A program made the position numbers and the translations under genes. The notes under the pieces were generated by a model. It saw only the letters and a program-made list of their open reading frames with translations, did no database searches and was not told the DNA's origin. Source: Psychrobacter sp. Ps6 (GTDB lineage Bacteria > Pseudomonadota > Gammaproteobacteria > Pseudomonadales > Moraxellaceae). From it: a DNA stretch of 64,000 bases. The first letter of the stretch is position 1; every line of letters begins with the position of its first letter. Positions 1 through 10,085 of the stretch are shown piece after piece. The DNA lies in the NCBI RefSeq assembly GCF_022129235.1, contig NZ_JADQAI010000003.1, positions 248,001 to 312,000 of the forward strand, read 5' to 3'.

Positions 1-1031
1 CTTATGCCTTACTTCGTCCTTTTTTGTTTAATATGGATCCCGAACACGCCCATGAGATGACTTTGTCTTTATTGGATAAAGCACACAAAGCGCGTGTTTT
101 AGGTTTGGCGTATGGTCAGTCGATGCAGCCTACTGACTGTATGGGATTGCAGTTCTCTAATCCAGTGGGTCTGGCAGCAGGACTGGACAAAAACGGTGAT
201 TATATTGACGCACTGGCTGAGCTGGGTTTTGGTTTTATAGAGGTAGGTACGGTCACGCCAAGACCGCAAGCAGGCAACGATAGGCCAAGACTGTTTAGAA
301 TCAAGCAAGCAGATGCCATCATCAATCGTATGGGCTTTAACAATGAAGGCGTTGATTATCTGATTGATAATGTCAAACGCTGCAAATACAAAGGCAATAT
401 CGGTATCAACATTGGTAAAAATGCTGATACACCAGTAGAGCAAGCCGCAGACGATTATGTGTATTGCTTAGAACGTGTATACCCACATGCCTCGTATATC
501 ACGGTAAATATCTCATCACCAAACACCAAAAATTTACGTGACTTGCAAAGTGGTGAGGCTTTGGCCCAGCTGATGGATACGATTAAAAACCGTCACAGTC
601 AACTAGCCACCGAATATGGTTTTTATGTGCCATTGGTGCTCAAGGTTGCGCCTGATCTAGAGCCACTGCAAGTTGACTATATCTCACAGCAATTATTAGA
701 CTTTGAAATTGACGGTTTGATTGCAACCAATACGACACTGAGCCGCGTGGGTGTCGAAGACTTGCGTGATGGCGATCAAATGGGCGGCTTGTCAGGTCGT
801 CCGGTGAGCCACATTAGTACCCAAATTTTACAACAGTTCTCTGATCAGCTAGATGGTAAAGTTGCTTTGATAGGTGTGGGTGGCATCGATAGCGGTGCCA
901 AAGCCGTCAAAAAAATCGAAGCAGGTGCAGACATGGTACAGCTCTATACAGGTCTTATATATAGAGGACCTGGGCTAGTACAGTCTTGTATTCAAGCAAT
1001 CGGTGGCTATTATGATGCCATGGAAAGCTAG
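1..1031 (+). CDS. pyrD: Quinone-dependent dihydroorotate dehydrogenase, 5' end missing
   Basis: Oxidises dihydroorotate to orotate with quinone as acceptor, the fourth step of pyrimidine synthesis, at the inner membrane. The reading frame is already open at base 3 and reads [20 protein letters not shown], which matches the membrane-binding N-terminus of class 2 enzymes, so the true start lies just upstream of the window. Visible family motifs are the FMN-site stretch [11 protein letters not shown], the NISSPNT stretch, and [26 protein letters not shown] near the C-terminus, which holds the FMN phosphate loop. Only the first few residues are missing. cvpA follows after 30 bases on the same strand. 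An internal TTG at 24 could be mistaken for the start but would cut into the conserved N-terminal helix. Confidence 0.95.
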   Translation, partial: YALLRPFLFNMDPEHAHEMTLSLLDKAHKARVLGLAYGQSMQPTDCMGLQFSNPVGLAAGLDKNGDYIDALAELGFGFIEVGTVTPRPQAGNDRPRLFRIKQADAIINRMGFNNEGVDYLIDNVKRCKYKGNIGINIGKNADTPVEQAADDYVYCLERVYPHASYITVNISSPNTKNLRDLQSGEALAQLMDTIKNRHSQLATEYGFYVPLVLKVAPDLEPLQVDYISQQLLDFEIDGLIATNTTLSRVGVEDLRDGDQMGGLSGRPVSHISTQILQQFSDQLDGKVALIGVGGIDSGAKAVKKIEAGADMVQLYTGLIYRGPGLVQSCIQAIGGYYDAMES

Positions 1032-1061
1032 TCAAATGAATAAGATGGTGAGGCGCAAAAT

Positions 1062-1559
1062 ATGAGCGGTCTAGATATTGTGATTGCTATTGTTGTCTTG
1101 ATTGGTTTGTGGCGCGGCTTTCAAGTTGGCCTGATCAAAACAGCTGTGGGCTTAGTAGGCTGGTTTATCGCTCTTATCGCTGCGACTCGGCTCGCAGGAT
1201 CGGTGTCGCCTCAATTATCTGGTATCGTGCAAAGCCCAGTGCTGCAAATGGCGATGGCCTTTTTGCTAGTGGTGATTGTGATATTGGCAGTTATGCACTT
1301 GGTGGCTTTTGTATTCTCAGGTGTGCTCAAAACCCTACGCTTGAGTGTGGTCGATAAAATGGCAGGCGGGGTGCTTGGTGCTGCCAAAAATATACTGATG
1401 GTATTGGTTGTTTTAAGTGTGAGTGCGCCATTACTAGTACAAATGCCGCAATGGCAAACCTCAGTGTTGGCCCCTGAGCTGCTACCTTATGCGCCTATGG
1501 GTAAAGCATTGGTATCAGATGTGTTGGGGATGGCTTGGGATCAAGTCAATCAGTCGTAA
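1062..1559 (+). CDS. cvpA: CvpA family inner-membrane protein
   Basis: A 165-aa hydrophobic protein with four predicted membrane segments (about residues 5-20, 25-45, 65-90 and 100-125). The N-terminus (GLDIVIAIVVLIGLWRGFQ followed by GLI) is typical of the CvpA/colicin V production family. In E. coli cvpA is cotranscribed with purF and is linked to colicin V export and envelope stress tolerance; the molecular function is not settled. Here it also precedes purF, with a 207-base gap, and follows pyrD closely, so it may be transcribed with pyrD. Length fits the family. Confidence 0.9.
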   Translation: MSGLDIVIAIVVLIGLWRGFQVGLIKTAVGLVGWFIALIAATRLAGSVSPQLSGIVQSPVLQMAMAFLLVVIVILAVMHLVAFVFSGVLKTLRLSVVDKMAGGVLGAAKNILMVLVVLSVSAPLLVQMPQWQTSVLAPELLPYAPMGKALVSDVLGMAWDQVNQS

Positions 1560-1766
1560 TTTTCTATTGTTCTAATTCTTTTTATACTTCTAAACGTTTG
1601 CATGTGTCACTGATCATTGAAAACAGATGATCAAAAATTATCATGAAGTTTCTTACAAAATCATCAGGTTAGCGGTGGACGACAGTGCGTAATTTTAGCC
1701 ACATACTGTCTGCAGCTTTGCCGTTATTGTCGTACTAATGTGTGAGTTAAAATAGGATATAGCTAT

Positions 1767-3302
1767 ATGTGTGGAGTCATTGGAGTTGCAGCTCATGAGC
1801 CAGTCAATCAGATACTTTATGACGGTTTAACGATGCTACAGCATCGCGGGCAAGATGCAGCAGGTATTGTCACTTTGCAAGATGGTCGACTTTACCTACG
1901 TAAAGAAAACGGTATGGTACGTGACGTCTTTATGAATCGTCACATGATGAAGCTGGTCGGTAAATTTGGTATCGGTCATGTTCGTTACCCAACCGCTGGT
2001 ACTTCTAGTAGCGCTGAAGCTCAGCCATTTTATGTTAACTCACCTTATGGTATTACGCTTGCGCACAATGGTAACTTGACCAATGCTGAGAGTCTTGCCA
2101 AATCTTTGTATATTGAAGATCGTCGCCACCTCAATACCGATTCAGATTCTGAAGTGCTGCTGAACGTGCTCGCACATGAGATGCAAAATCTAGGTAAGAC
2201 GCATCCAACATCCGATGACATCTTTGAAGCGGTAAAAGCCGTCTATAGACGCTGTGAAGGTGCTTATGGCGTTGTGGCCTTGATTACCGGTCATGGACTA
2301 CTAGCGTTCCGCGATCCAAATGGTATCCGTCCGCTTATCTTTGGTAAACGTATGGCAGAAAACGGTGGCACCGAGTATATGGTCGCCTCTGAATCAGTCG
2401 CATTAACAGGTTCTGGCTTCACGATCGTTCGTGATGTAAAACCAGGTGAGGCGATCTTTATTGATTTGAACCATAAGCTACACACGCATCAATGCGTAGC
2501 GCCAAAAGAATATACGCCTTGTATCTTTGAGTATGTTTACTTTGCCCGTCCAGATTCTATTATGGATAATATCTCAGTTTATAAATCACGCCTACGTATG
2601 GGTGAAAAATTGGCTGACAAAATCCTTGCAGAGTGGGGCGAAGATCATGATATTGATGTGGTTATCCCGATTCCAGATACGTCACGTACTTCAGCGATGG
2701 AGCTGGCGCTAAAAATGAACGTCAAGTACCGTGAAGGGTTTATGAAAAACCGTTATATCGGTCGTACGTTTATCATGCCAGGTCAGCAGCAGCGCAAAAA
2801 ATCCGTTCGTCAAAAGCTAAGTGCGGTGCCGTTAGAGTTTAAAGGTAAAAACGTACTATTGGTTGATGATTCAATTGTTCGTGGTACGACGTGTCATGAG
2901 ATCATTCAAATGGCGCGTGATGCAGGTGCTAATAAGGTGTTTTTTGCGAGTGCTGCGCCGCCAGTGAAATTTCCAAACGTATATGGCATTGATATGCCAG
3001 TGCGTACCGAGCTGATTGCTTCAGGCAATAGTGTAGAGGAAGTACGTGAGATCATTGGCGCTGACCGTTTGATCTTCCAAGACCTAGACGATTTGATCGA
3101 TGCCGTCAAAGATACCAAGCACAGCAGAGTCGAAGGGTTTGATTGTGCTGTATTTAACGGCTGTTACATTACTGGTCAAATCAATGAAGCGTATCTTGAT
3201 CACTTGCAAGAGCAGCGTAATGATACGGCCAAGACTGGTAAAAAAGGCGTGCAGATAGTGGCTGATACTCCAGTTGATATGATGGGTGTTGAAGAGCTTT
3301 AA
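1767..3302 (+). CDS. purF: Amidophosphoribosyltransferase
   Basis: Catalyses the committed step of purine synthesis, transferring glutamine amide nitrogen to PRPP. The 511-aa protein starts MCGVIGV, so Cys2 becomes the N-terminal nucleophile of the Ntn glutaminase domain after Met removal. HRGQDAAGI and [11 protein letters not shown] belong to the same domain. The phosphoribosyltransferase domain carries the PRPP loop [12 protein letters not shown] around residues 370-381. Length is normal. The gene is preceded by a 207-base gap after cvpA that probably holds its own promoter, and it ends at a strong hairpin terminator. It sits with pyrD, so pyrimidine and purine synthesis genes are adjacent here. 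Confidence 0.96.
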   Translation: MCGVIGVAAHEPVNQILYDGLTMLQHRGQDAAGIVTLQDGRLYLRKENGMVRDVFMNRHMMKLVGKFGIGHVRYPTAGTSSSAEAQPFYVNSPYGITLAHNGNLTNAESLAKSLYIEDRRHLNTDSDSEVLLNVLAHEMQNLGKTHPTSDDIFEAVKAVYRRCEGAYGVVALITGHGLLAFRDPNGIRPLIFGKRMAENGGTEYMVASESVALTGSGFTIVRDVKPGEAIFIDLNHKLHTHQCVAPKEYTPCIFEYVYFARPDSIMDNISVYKSRLRMGEKLADKILAEWGEDHDIDVVIPIPDTSRTSAMELALKMNVKYREGFMKNRYIGRTFIMPGQQQRKKSVRQKLSAVPLEFKGKNVLLVDDSIVRGTTCHEIIQMARDAGANKVFFASAAPPVKFPNVYGIDMPVRTELIASGNSVEEVREIIGADRLIFQDLDDLIDAVKDTKHSRVEGFDCAVFNGCYITGQINEAYLDHLQEQRNDTAKTGKKGVQIVADTPVDMMGVEEL

Positions 3303-3340
3303 GCCAGATAGCAATAAATATATTGCTTGAGAATGAAAAG

Positions 3341-3370
3341 CTGGACTCTTAATAGAGTCCAGTTTTTTTT
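3341..3370. terminator. Bidirectional terminator between purF and azlD
   Basis: The stem CTGGACTC/GAGTCCAG with a six-base loop is followed by eight Ts on the plus strand and by CTTTTC on the minus strand. It lies between convergent purF and azlD and can serve both. Confidence 0.85.
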
Positions 3371-3423
3371 GCCAAAAATACCAGTAAAATTAATACTGAG
3401 TGTTGGTATAAGGTAGGCTGCTG

Positions 3424-3783
3424 TTAAGTTAAAAAATTGGTAAATATCCAGACAAAACCATTGATCGCGGCAATACCAACGACCATGCTGACCAATAGCT
3501 GGCGGCTAATATGATAAATAAAAAGTACCAGTATAAGCGCACAAACCTGGGCCATTAACAGATGTAGCTCAGGATCACTCAAGGCAATATCCACTGGCAA
3601 GTTCTGATATGACAGACTGGTCAAGATAAGTAAGACCATTACCGATAGGGGAAGGCTCTCGTTCAGTCGGTGTAGCCAAGGCGTATCTAGTAGCTTTCTA
3701 GGGATTAGGGCTGGTAACGCACGAGTAATAAACGTCACCGCTGCCATGGCAAGCGTCGCAAAAATAAGATAACTACTGGTCAT
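3424..3783 (-). CDS. azlD: AzlD family branched-chain amino acid transport subunit
   Basis: A 119-aa protein with about four hydrophobic segments. The family-typical stretch FITRALPALIPRKL and a later LSVMVLLILTSL helix identify it as AzlD, the small subunit of an AzlCD exporter. AzlCD complexes export branched-chain amino acids and analogues such as 4-azaleucine. The gene overlaps the 3' end of azlC by 11 bases (3773-3783), so the two are translationally coupled. It ends at the terminator shared with purF. Confidence 0.85.
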   Translation of the reverse strand: MTSSYLIFATLAMAAVTFITRALPALIPRKLLDTPWLHRLNESLPLSVMVLLILTSLSYQNLPVDIALSDPELHLLMAQVCALILVLFIYHISRQLLVSMVVGIAAINGFVWIFTNFLT

Positions 3784-4504
3784 GAGATTCTCCTATTTCA
3801 TGACGCTGCATCCAAAATCCACGTACCAAAATCATCAGCATACAAATAGTGATAGCCGCCAATAATAACCAATCGCTAGTAAATAAAGATGCGACAATCA
3901 AGCCAATGACAGCGATACCAACAGGAAAATAACGTTTGATACTTTGGAATTGTTCATACGCCAAAATTGCAAACAGACAAACTAAAGCAAAATCCAAATG
4001 CGGCACCAAATCACTAAGCGTACTTCCAATCATCACGCCAATACCACTCGCGAGCACCCACCAACTTTGGTTAAATAAGCTAATAGGAAGTATGAGCGTT
4101 TGTCGTGACTCATTTGGCAAACTGGTCATGACTGAAAAAGTCTCGTCAGTCAGGGCAAATAAGCAATACGTTTTTGCCAGTTTATTTTTTGGTAGATATT
4201 GCAATAATGGCATACCATAAAACACGTGGCGTAAATTAATGGCGGCGATATTGGTTGCGATATTACCAATCGGCAGACCAGCGCTTAGCATTGGCAAACA
4301 AGCATATTGAGCCGCTCCAGCATAGAGCACAATACTGAGCATAATCGTTGCCCATACAGGAATACCAGCAACTTGTGCCAGTACACCAAAGGCAATACCG
4401 GCAGGCAGATATCCCATCGCAACGGGCAAACTTTTTTTGAAGCCCTCAGCCCAATCGTGAGTGCGTTCTTGTTGATGACTGAGTTCGTTTGAATGAGTGG
4501 TCAC
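3773..4504 (-). CDS. azlC: AzlC family branched-chain amino acid permease
   Basis: A 243-aa inner-membrane protein, the large subunit of an AzlCD branched-chain amino acid exporter. The conserved AzlC N-terminal signature is visible as GFKKSLPVAMGYLPAGIAFG (residues about 22-41), followed by five to six membrane helices. NLRHVFYGMPL in the middle is also typical of the family. It overlaps azlD, its expected partner. About 140 bases upstream without a gene probably carry the promoter. The actual substrate cannot be told from sequence. Confidence 0.86.
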   Translation of the reverse strand: MTTHSNELSHQQERTHDWAEGFKKSLPVAMGYLPAGIAFGVLAQVAGIPVWATIMLSIVLYAGAAQYACLPMLSAGLPIGNIATNIAAINLRHVFYGMPLLQYLPKNKLAKTYCLFALTDETFSVMTSLPNESRQTLILPISLFNQSWWVLASGIGVMIGSTLSDLVPHLDFALVCLFAILAYEQFQSIKRYFPVGIAVIGLIVASLFTSDWLLLAAITICMLMILVRGFWMQRHEIGESHDQ

Positions 4505-4645
4505 ATGGCATCCTAAATTTTCTTACACTATTTTTATAAACGGATTGTTTTACACTTAAAAATAAACACTGTATTGCGTCAAAATGGTATGTAATGGCTG
4601 TATGATAAATGACTGTGTGACCAGTGGCTGTACAATAAAAAATGC

Positions 4646-6055
4646 TTAAGCCTCTAGTTGTAGCCTCTCATAACTGCCTGATTGATGAGCACGGTACAAA
4701 AATCCGCCCAATATAATTAGCCTCAATAGCAGTAAGCACCATACACTCAGCCAAATACCGGTCATATCCCATTGCTGATAAAGCAGCCAGCTCAACGGAA
4801 AGAAAACAGCAGCTAATATCAGTGCGGCATTACGAATCACATTGCCTGCTGTCAAACCAAAAAATATACCATCCAACCAGTAGGCTCCAACACCCACGAG
4901 GGGTAGCAACACTGCATATAGGTGGTACTCATAGGCGAGGGCAAACACCGATTCAATATTGGTCATAAAATCTAGATAAGTTGGCATTGCAAGCCACCAG
5001 ATAGCACTCAACATAACGGCAAGCCCATAGCTGACGACGCCTGTGCGTTTGATGATAGTACGAAAACGCGGCCAATCACGTCGACCAGCGGCTTGTCCGC
5101 TCAAGGTCTCAGCAGAGACTGCAACGCCATCAAGCGCAAAGGCTGAGATGCTTAGTACTTGTAATAAAATAGCGTTGGCTGCCAGTATAACATCGCCACT
5201 TTGGGCAGACAGTCGAGTAATCCAAGCAAAACTGAGCGTTAAGATAAGGGTGCGTACGAAAATATCTTTATTTAAAGAAAATAGCCTAAGTATCTTCTCT
5301 TTTGTCAAGTATTGACGATCAGCTTTGAATAACGCGGCCCAAGATATTTTTAAATGATAACGACTGAGCCACAATGCCAATAATACGCCTAACCAAAATG
5401 CAATGGTCGTACCCAGCGCCACACCGACCAATCCCATTTGCATGATAAACACAAAAAACAAGGTCAGCACAATGTTGAGGACAGCGATAAACCCTTGCTG
5501 GTAGAGCATGTATCGCGTTTTACCTTGTCCTGCAAACCAACCGATAAACGCAAAATTCATCAGCTCGGCTATGACGCCCCAAAAGCGGACATCTAAGTAA
5601 GTTTTGGCCGCGAGACCACTCTCAGGATTGGCAGATAATGCCTGTAAACCAACATCGATCAGCCACGGTTTGGCCAATAGCAAGACTGCGCCGATTAAGA
5701 AGGCTAATAACAACGCGCGCTGTAAAATAGACAGTAACGGTGAGGCTGTTGTCGCATTATGGTTGTTGTTATCAGCATGATTGGACAGCTGTCCTAATGC
5801 TTGTGCGGACAGTCCAGACGAGGCATATTGCAGAAAGTTAAAGCTGACAAGTAACAAAGATAGCAGCTGTATCGCTAAGCCCATACCAGCAAGTTTGGCA
5901 GTCTCATTCATATTGCCCACAATGGCCGTATCGATAACACTTTGTAATGGCATGGCGAGATTGGCGAGTAGTACAGGCAGTGCAATCGCAATGATACGCC
6001 TATAGCTTGTATCGATAGGCGGCATGGCATTAGGTATTGAGGAATTCGCTGACAT
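4646..6055 (-). CDS. MATE family efflux transporter, DinF-like
   Basis: A 469-aa protein with twelve predicted membrane helices in two similar halves. The N-terminus reads RRIIAIALPVLLANLAMPLQ followed by SVIDTAIVGNM, the typical MatE opening of the DinF-like subgroup; the second half repeats the pattern (ALDGVAVSAETLSGQAAGR). Members use H+ or Na+ gradients to expel cationic drugs or metabolites. A poly-His/Asn stretch near residue 100 (HADNNNHNATTA) is an unusual cytoplasmic loop. It stands alone on the minus strand, between azlC and secF. Substrate unknown. Confidence 0.85.
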   Translation of the reverse strand: MSANSSIPNAMPPIDTSYRRIIAIALPVLLANLAMPLQSVIDTAIVGNMNETAKLAGMGLAIQLLSLLLVSFNFLQYASSGLSAQALGQLSNHADNNNHNATTASPLLSILQRALLLAFLIGAVLLLAKPWLIDVGLQALSANPESGLAAKTYLDVRFWGVIAELMNFAFIGWFAGQGKTRYMLYQQGFIAVLNIVLTLFFVFIMQMGLVGVALGTTIAFWLGVLLALWLSRYHLKISWAALFKADRQYLTKEKILRLFSLNKDIFVRTLILTLSFAWITRLSAQSGDVILAANAILLQVLSISAFALDGVAVSAETLSGQAAGRRDWPRFRTIIKRTGVVSYGLAVMLSAIWWLAMPTYLDFMTNIESVFALAYEYHLYAVLLPLVGVGAYWLDGIFFGLTAGNVIRNAALILAAVFFPLSWLLYQQWDMTGIWLSVWCLLLLRLIILGGFLYRAHQSGSYERLQLEA

Positions 6056-6163
6056 TGTTGGCTCGTTTATACTGAGGCGATAAAGAGGGCAATATATTAT
6101 TTAATCTGTGGCAAAACAGCAGTGCGATACGGTTGATATGTGAGGCAAAATAGCTATAAAGAC

Positions 6164-6199
6164 AAAAGCACCTAGACTCACTATTCACGAGTCAGGTGC
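6164..6199 (-). terminator. Terminator downstream of secF
   Basis: On the minus strand the stem GCACCTGACTC/GAGTCTAGGTGC (one bulged base) is followed by TTTTG. It lies 90 bases past the secF stop and would end the secD-secF transcript. Confidence 0.7.
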
Positions 6200-6289
6200 C
6201 TTTGTTCAATCATCGTTCGCATTTAACAAGTGATGATTTTAAGCTTCATAACACACTAGGTTAGTGCATTATTTTTTTAGTAACTTCTA

Positions 6290-7552
6290 TTAGACATTGT
6301 CTTGTTCAAACATCTTTGGATCATTAAAAGTGACAATCTCTTCTTCGAACTCTGGTTTCACTTTCACAATAAAGTCATCACGCGATAGACCCATACGCAA
6401 TGGAATCGAGCTTGCGATATAGGTCGATGAATACGTACCTGCCAGCAAACCAATAAATAATGCGACCGAGAACCAGTATAGCCCTTCACCGCCCAAGAAT
6501 AACATGGCCAAGACGACCAATAAAACCGTTGAGATGGTCATAATGGTACGGCGTAGGGTTTCAGTCAAAGATAAGTCAATCGTCTGCTCTGGGGTAATAC
6601 CACGGACACGGCGGAAGTTTTCGCGGATACGGTCATAAACAACAATCGTGTCGTTCAATGAATAACCAATCAATGCCAAAACAGCAGCCAATACCGTTAA
6701 GTCAAATGGGAAGCCAAATAGCGCAAATACACCAATGGTCACCACTGCATCGTGAAATAGCGATAATACGGCACCTAGCGATAGTTTGAACTGGAATCGT
6801 AAGGCAACATAACCAAGCATACAAACCAATGCCAACACCAATGCCATAACTGAGTTTAGATAAATCTCGTTACCCACTTGGCTACCAATAATATTAACGT
6901 TACTGATAGTAGCGGTATTATTAGGTAACGCTAATGCTTGAGTTAGGTCAGTATTCAGCCCGTTCACATTATCAGACTGGGGCGGCAAACGTACGAGTAA
7001 CTCTTCACGCGTACCTAAATACTGTACAACCGCATCATCAAAACCATTATCTGCCAGTGCTTGTACAACGGCAACCTGTTCGACAGGCTGCTCATAACGA
7101 ATGTCTGCTGAGACACCACCAGTAAAATCAAGACCTAAGTTCAGACCGTTGACGGCAATAGCAATGATACTACCGATCACCATAAACAAAGATAGCAACG
7201 CCATTGGCTTTTCTATCTTCATAAATGGAATGATACGTTGATTGCCAATGGCTTTAATGCCACCTTCAGCGACTGCGGCAGCATCATCAGCGGCGTCGCT
7301 TGACACTAGATTAGGATCAACAGTGGTCGTGAGTGCTTGATTGTCTTTACCAGCTTGGCCTTTACCACCACGACGGCTACTACTTTTACCAGATTTCGCT
7401 GTAGTCGGGTTGTTGGTTTTGGTATTGCTACCTTTACCATCACGGCGTGGTTTGTTGCGGCGGCGGGTACTTGTAGTAGTCGCATCACCGTTTGAGCCAT
7501 TTCGATCAGGGTTATTCTGCTGTTCTAAAGGGTTATTATTTTCGATCGCCAT
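6290..7552 (-). CDS. secF: Protein translocase subunit SecF with long N-terminal extension
   Basis: SecF forms the SecDF complex, which uses the proton gradient to pull exported proteins through SecYEG. From about residue 110 the protein matches SecF: a first helix, the NLGLDFTGGV motif, a periplasmic domain, then five helices with LIGYSLNDTIVVYDRIREN. The first 100 or so residues are an addition rich in Asn, Gln, Thr, Lys and Arg with no membrane segment; it should face the cytoplasm and look disordered. At 420 aa it is about 100 longer than E. coli SecF. The start is supported by GGAG seven bases upstream. The secD stop overlaps this ribosome binding site, so the genes are coupled. Confidence 0.94.
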   Translation of the reverse strand: MAIENNNPLEQQNNPDRNGSNGDATTTSTRRRNKPRRDGKGSNTKTNNPTTAKSGKSSSRRGGKGQAGKDNQALTTTVDPNLVSSDAADDAAAVAEGGIKAIGNQRIIPFMKIEKPMALLSLFMVIGSIIAIAVNGLNLGLDFTGGVSADIRYEQPVEQVAVVQALADNGFDDAVVQYLGTREELLVRLPPQSDNVNGLNTDLTQALALPNNTATISNVNIIGSQVGNEIYLNSVMALVLALVCMLGYVALRFQFKLSLGAVLSLFHDAVVTIGVFALFGFPFDLTVLAAVLALIGYSLNDTIVVYDRIRENFRRVRGITPEQTIDLSLTETLRRTIMTISTVLLVVLAMLFLGGEGLYWFSVALFIGLLAGTYSSTYIASSIPLRMGLSRDDFIVKVKPEFEEEIVTFNDPKMFEQDNV

Positions 7553-7561
7553 AATGTTCTC

Positions 7562-9439
7562 CTAACCGATGCTCAGACTTTTGATGGATTTACGCTTACC
7601 ATAAGCAATTTGTACCAGTGCACGCGTCACCAAAATGGCGGTGAACAGTGAGCTGACAATACCAATAGCTAGCGTAACCGCAAAGCCTTTAATCGGACCT
7701 GTACCAATCGCAAATAGGATAAACGCGACCAATAAGGTTGTAATGTTGGCATCAAAAATACTACTAAATGCCCGATCAAAACCTGCCACGATGGCGGATT
7801 TTGGCCGTACACCATTTGCGATCTCTTCTCGTATCCTCTCAAAGATCAGTACGTTGGCATCAACCGCCATACCAATGGTCAAGACGATACCAGCAATACC
7901 GGGTAGCGTCAGTGACGAACCCAAAATTGACATAATTGCAATAATGATAATAACGTTCACTGCCAATGCCACGTTGGCAATCACACCGAACAAGCGATAG
8001 AAAATAATCATAAATGCAAAGACTAAGAGATAGCCGACCTGCGTAGAGAATAAGCCTTTATCGATATTTTCTTGACCCAATGATGGGCCGATGGTGCGTT
8101 CTTCTACAAAGTACATCGGTGCGGCAAGTGCACCTGAGCGTAGCAATAGCGCAAGCTCAGCGGCTTCAGCAGTGCTATCAAGACCAGTAATACGGAAAGA
8201 TGAACCCAGTACCGCTTGAATGTTAGCGCGGTTGATGACTTTGGTTTCAGCGTAAGGCGTGCGTACTTCAGTCGTCTCACCAGTCGCTGGATCTTCTTCG
8301 TAAGTGATTCTCTGCTTGTTTTCAATGAACAATACAGCCATCTGTTTACCAACAGCGGTGCGAGTGGCGTTTTGCATTAGCTTGCCGCCAGCACTGTCCA
8401 AGGTAATACTTACTTCCGGTAGACCACTTTCATCTAGGCCAGTCTGTGCATTGGTCACTTTATCACCCGTGACAATCGCTTGGCGATCTAGCAATACTGG
8501 CGGACCATCGAGTGTCTCAAATGGGAATGCTTCAGTACCTGCTGGAGTAATACCGCCTGTATAGGTATCAGCGTCTTCTGCCACCATACGGAACTCGAGA
8601 TTGGCAGTACGGCCAAGGACACGTTTTGCCTCAGCAGTATCTTGTACGCCAGGCAGCTCAACCACGATACGACTAGAGCCTTGAGATTGTACTAGTGCTT
8701 CAGTCACACCCAGCTCAGCAATACGATTACGTAGCGTTGTTAAGTTCTGATTGACCGCATAGCTATTGATTTCGTCAAGCGTGACATCGTTGTATGACAA
8801 TACCAATGCAGGGCCTTGGTTATCAATAGAAGACTGTAAGTTGAAAGTATTGCTCATCGAGCCTTGCAAAATGTTTTGCGCGCGATTACGCGTATCTGTA
8901 TCAGCAAAATGTAATACAACGCCGCGATCTTCGGTTTTTATACCTTTAATCGCCACTCGCTCAGCACGTAGCTCACGTCGCATATCGCGACTGGCACTGT
9001 TCAAGCGCTGTTCAAGCGCTTTGTCCATATCGACTTCTAGTACAAAACGTACACCACCACGTAGATCAAGGCCAAGTTTCATCGGTCTGGCACCGATATC
9101 ACGCAGCCACTGCGGGGTCGTTTGTGCTAAGTTGAGAGCGACCACATAGTCCTCACCCAAGTTTTGACGTAGTACTTCTTGCGCTTTTAGCTGATCAACT
9201 GGGTTGTTAAGACGTACCAGTGCACTGTTGCCCTCAAACGTACCATTATGATTCTCTAGACCTGCCTCTTCGAGTAAGCTTTGAGACTGGGTCAAGATAC
9301 CTTCAGACAATTGCGTACCTGCTGCTGCGCTCGTAATTTGCACGGCAGGTTCGTCAGGGTATAAGTTAGGAGCAGCATATAGACCGGCAATGATGAGCAC
9401 GACGGCAATAAGTAAGTATTTCCAAGCGGGATATTGCAT
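7562..9439 (-). CDS. secD: Protein translocase subunit SecD
   Basis: SecD partners SecF in proton-driven protein export across the inner membrane. The chosen start gives MQYPAWKYLLIAVVLIIAGL, the normal short cytoplasmic tail plus first helix; AAGAAG lies shortly upstream. A longer frame opening at 9484 adds 15 residues with no homology and was rejected. Visible landmarks are the GLDLRGGVRFVLEVD motif, the large periplasmic domain, and the C-terminal helices with GMAVDANVLIFERIREE. Length (625 aa) is normal. secF follows after a nine-base gap; yajC is upstream, separated by a hairpin. Confidence 0.94.
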   Translation of the reverse strand: MQYPAWKYLLIAVVLIIAGLYAAPNLYPDEPAVQITSAAAGTQLSEGILTQSQSLLEEAGLENHNGTFEGNSALVRLNNPVDQLKAQEVLRQNLGEDYVVALNLAQTTPQWLRDIGARPMKLGLDLRGGVRFVLEVDMDKALEQRLNSASRDMRRELRAERVAIKGIKTEDRGVVLHFADTDTRNRAQNILQGSMSNTFNLQSSIDNQGPALVLSYNDVTLDEINSYAVNQNLTTLRNRIAELGVTEALVQSQGSSRIVVELPGVQDTAEAKRVLGRTANLEFRMVAEDADTYTGGITPAGTEAFPFETLDGPPVLLDRQAIVTGDKVTNAQTGLDESGLPEVSITLDSAGGKLMQNATRTAVGKQMAVLFIENKQRITYEEDPATGETTEVRTPYAETKVINRANIQAVLGSSFRITGLDSTAEAAELALLLRSGALAAPMYFVEERTIGPSLGQENIDKGLFSTQVGYLLVFAFMIIFYRLFGVIANVALAVNVIIIIAIMSILGSSLTLPGIAGIVLTIGMAVDANVLIFERIREEIANGVRPKSAIVAGFDRAFSSIFDANITTLLVAFILFAIGTGPIKGFAVTLAIGIVSSLFTAILVTRALVQIAYGKRKSIKSLSIG

Positions 9440-9696
9440 AATCACTTCTTTAAGTTGATAAACGACTGGCGACGTGAGCCACAAGTTAGCAGATGGGAAG
9501 TTAGCGACAGCAATGGTCGACTGCCATATTGAGCAGGCTTCATTGCGATCATCCGCGGTGATAGTAAAACATAAAACAGTAAAGCAAATAATACAGACGT
9601 ATCTTTACCCAGTCACCAAAAATATCATTGGCGAAACAGGCAAAGTCGATATATCTACAGGCTAGACTAGCTTATATAGCAGCCGTACCTTAATAG

Positions 9697-9728
9697 CGAA
9701 AAATGACCGTAAATGATATACGGTCATT
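9697..9728 (-). terminator. Hairpin with T-run between yajC and secD
   Basis: Perfect 10-bp stem AATGACCGTA/TACGGTCATT with a seven-base loop, followed on the minus strand by TTTTT. It lies about 80 bases past yajC and 258 bases before secD. It should end or attenuate the yajC transcript, implying that secDF has its own promoter or is expressed by read-through. The rest of the 9440-9806 gap shows nothing else. Confidence 0.7.
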
Positions 9729-9806
9729 ATTTGGTCATTGCACCCAGTGGTGATACAACCATTAAATTATTACCGATAAAGCTCAGTAATAATTAAACGT
9801 TTTCGA

Positions 9807-10085
9807 TTAGACGCTTTCGATCGTGCCAGCAGGCAATACTGAAATAACAGAAGCACGTTGTACTTTTACATCAGTGTTGTTGTTTAAGCTTACGACGGCA
9901 TAATCGCCCTCTATCGCTTTAATACGACCCATCAAGCCACCAGCAAAGATGATTTCGTTGCCAGCAGTCAATGCGTTGACCATTGCACGGTGCTCTTTGG
10001 TACGTTTAGACTGTGGACGGATAACCAGAAAGTAAAAAATAGCAAAAAAGGCAACAGGCAATATAAGTTGACCGAACTGTTCCAT
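9807..10085 (-). CDS. yajC: Preprotein translocase accessory subunit YajC
   Basis: A 92-aa single-span protein that associates with SecDF. Residues 6-24 form the membrane helix, followed by the diagnostic LVIRPQSKRTKEH. The soluble part includes VNALTAGNEIIFAGGLMGRI and ends in a short beta-rich domain, as in YajC of other proteobacteria. It heads the yajC-secD-secF cluster, but the usual upstream tgt/queA genes are not next to it in this window. Confidence 0.93.
   Translation of the reverse strand: MEQFGQLILPVAFFAIFYFLVIRPQSKRTKEHRAMVNALTAGNEIIFAGGLMGRIKAIEGDYAVVSLNNNTDVKVQRASVISVLPAGTIESV

Noticed and set aside
4593..4642. Repeat of TGGCTGTAnnATAAA upstream of azlC
   Set aside because: Two short imperfect copies only; may be chance in AT-rich DNA.
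9440..9484. 15-residue extension of SecD
   Set aside because: No homology to SecD N-termini; AAGAAG favours the start at 9439.
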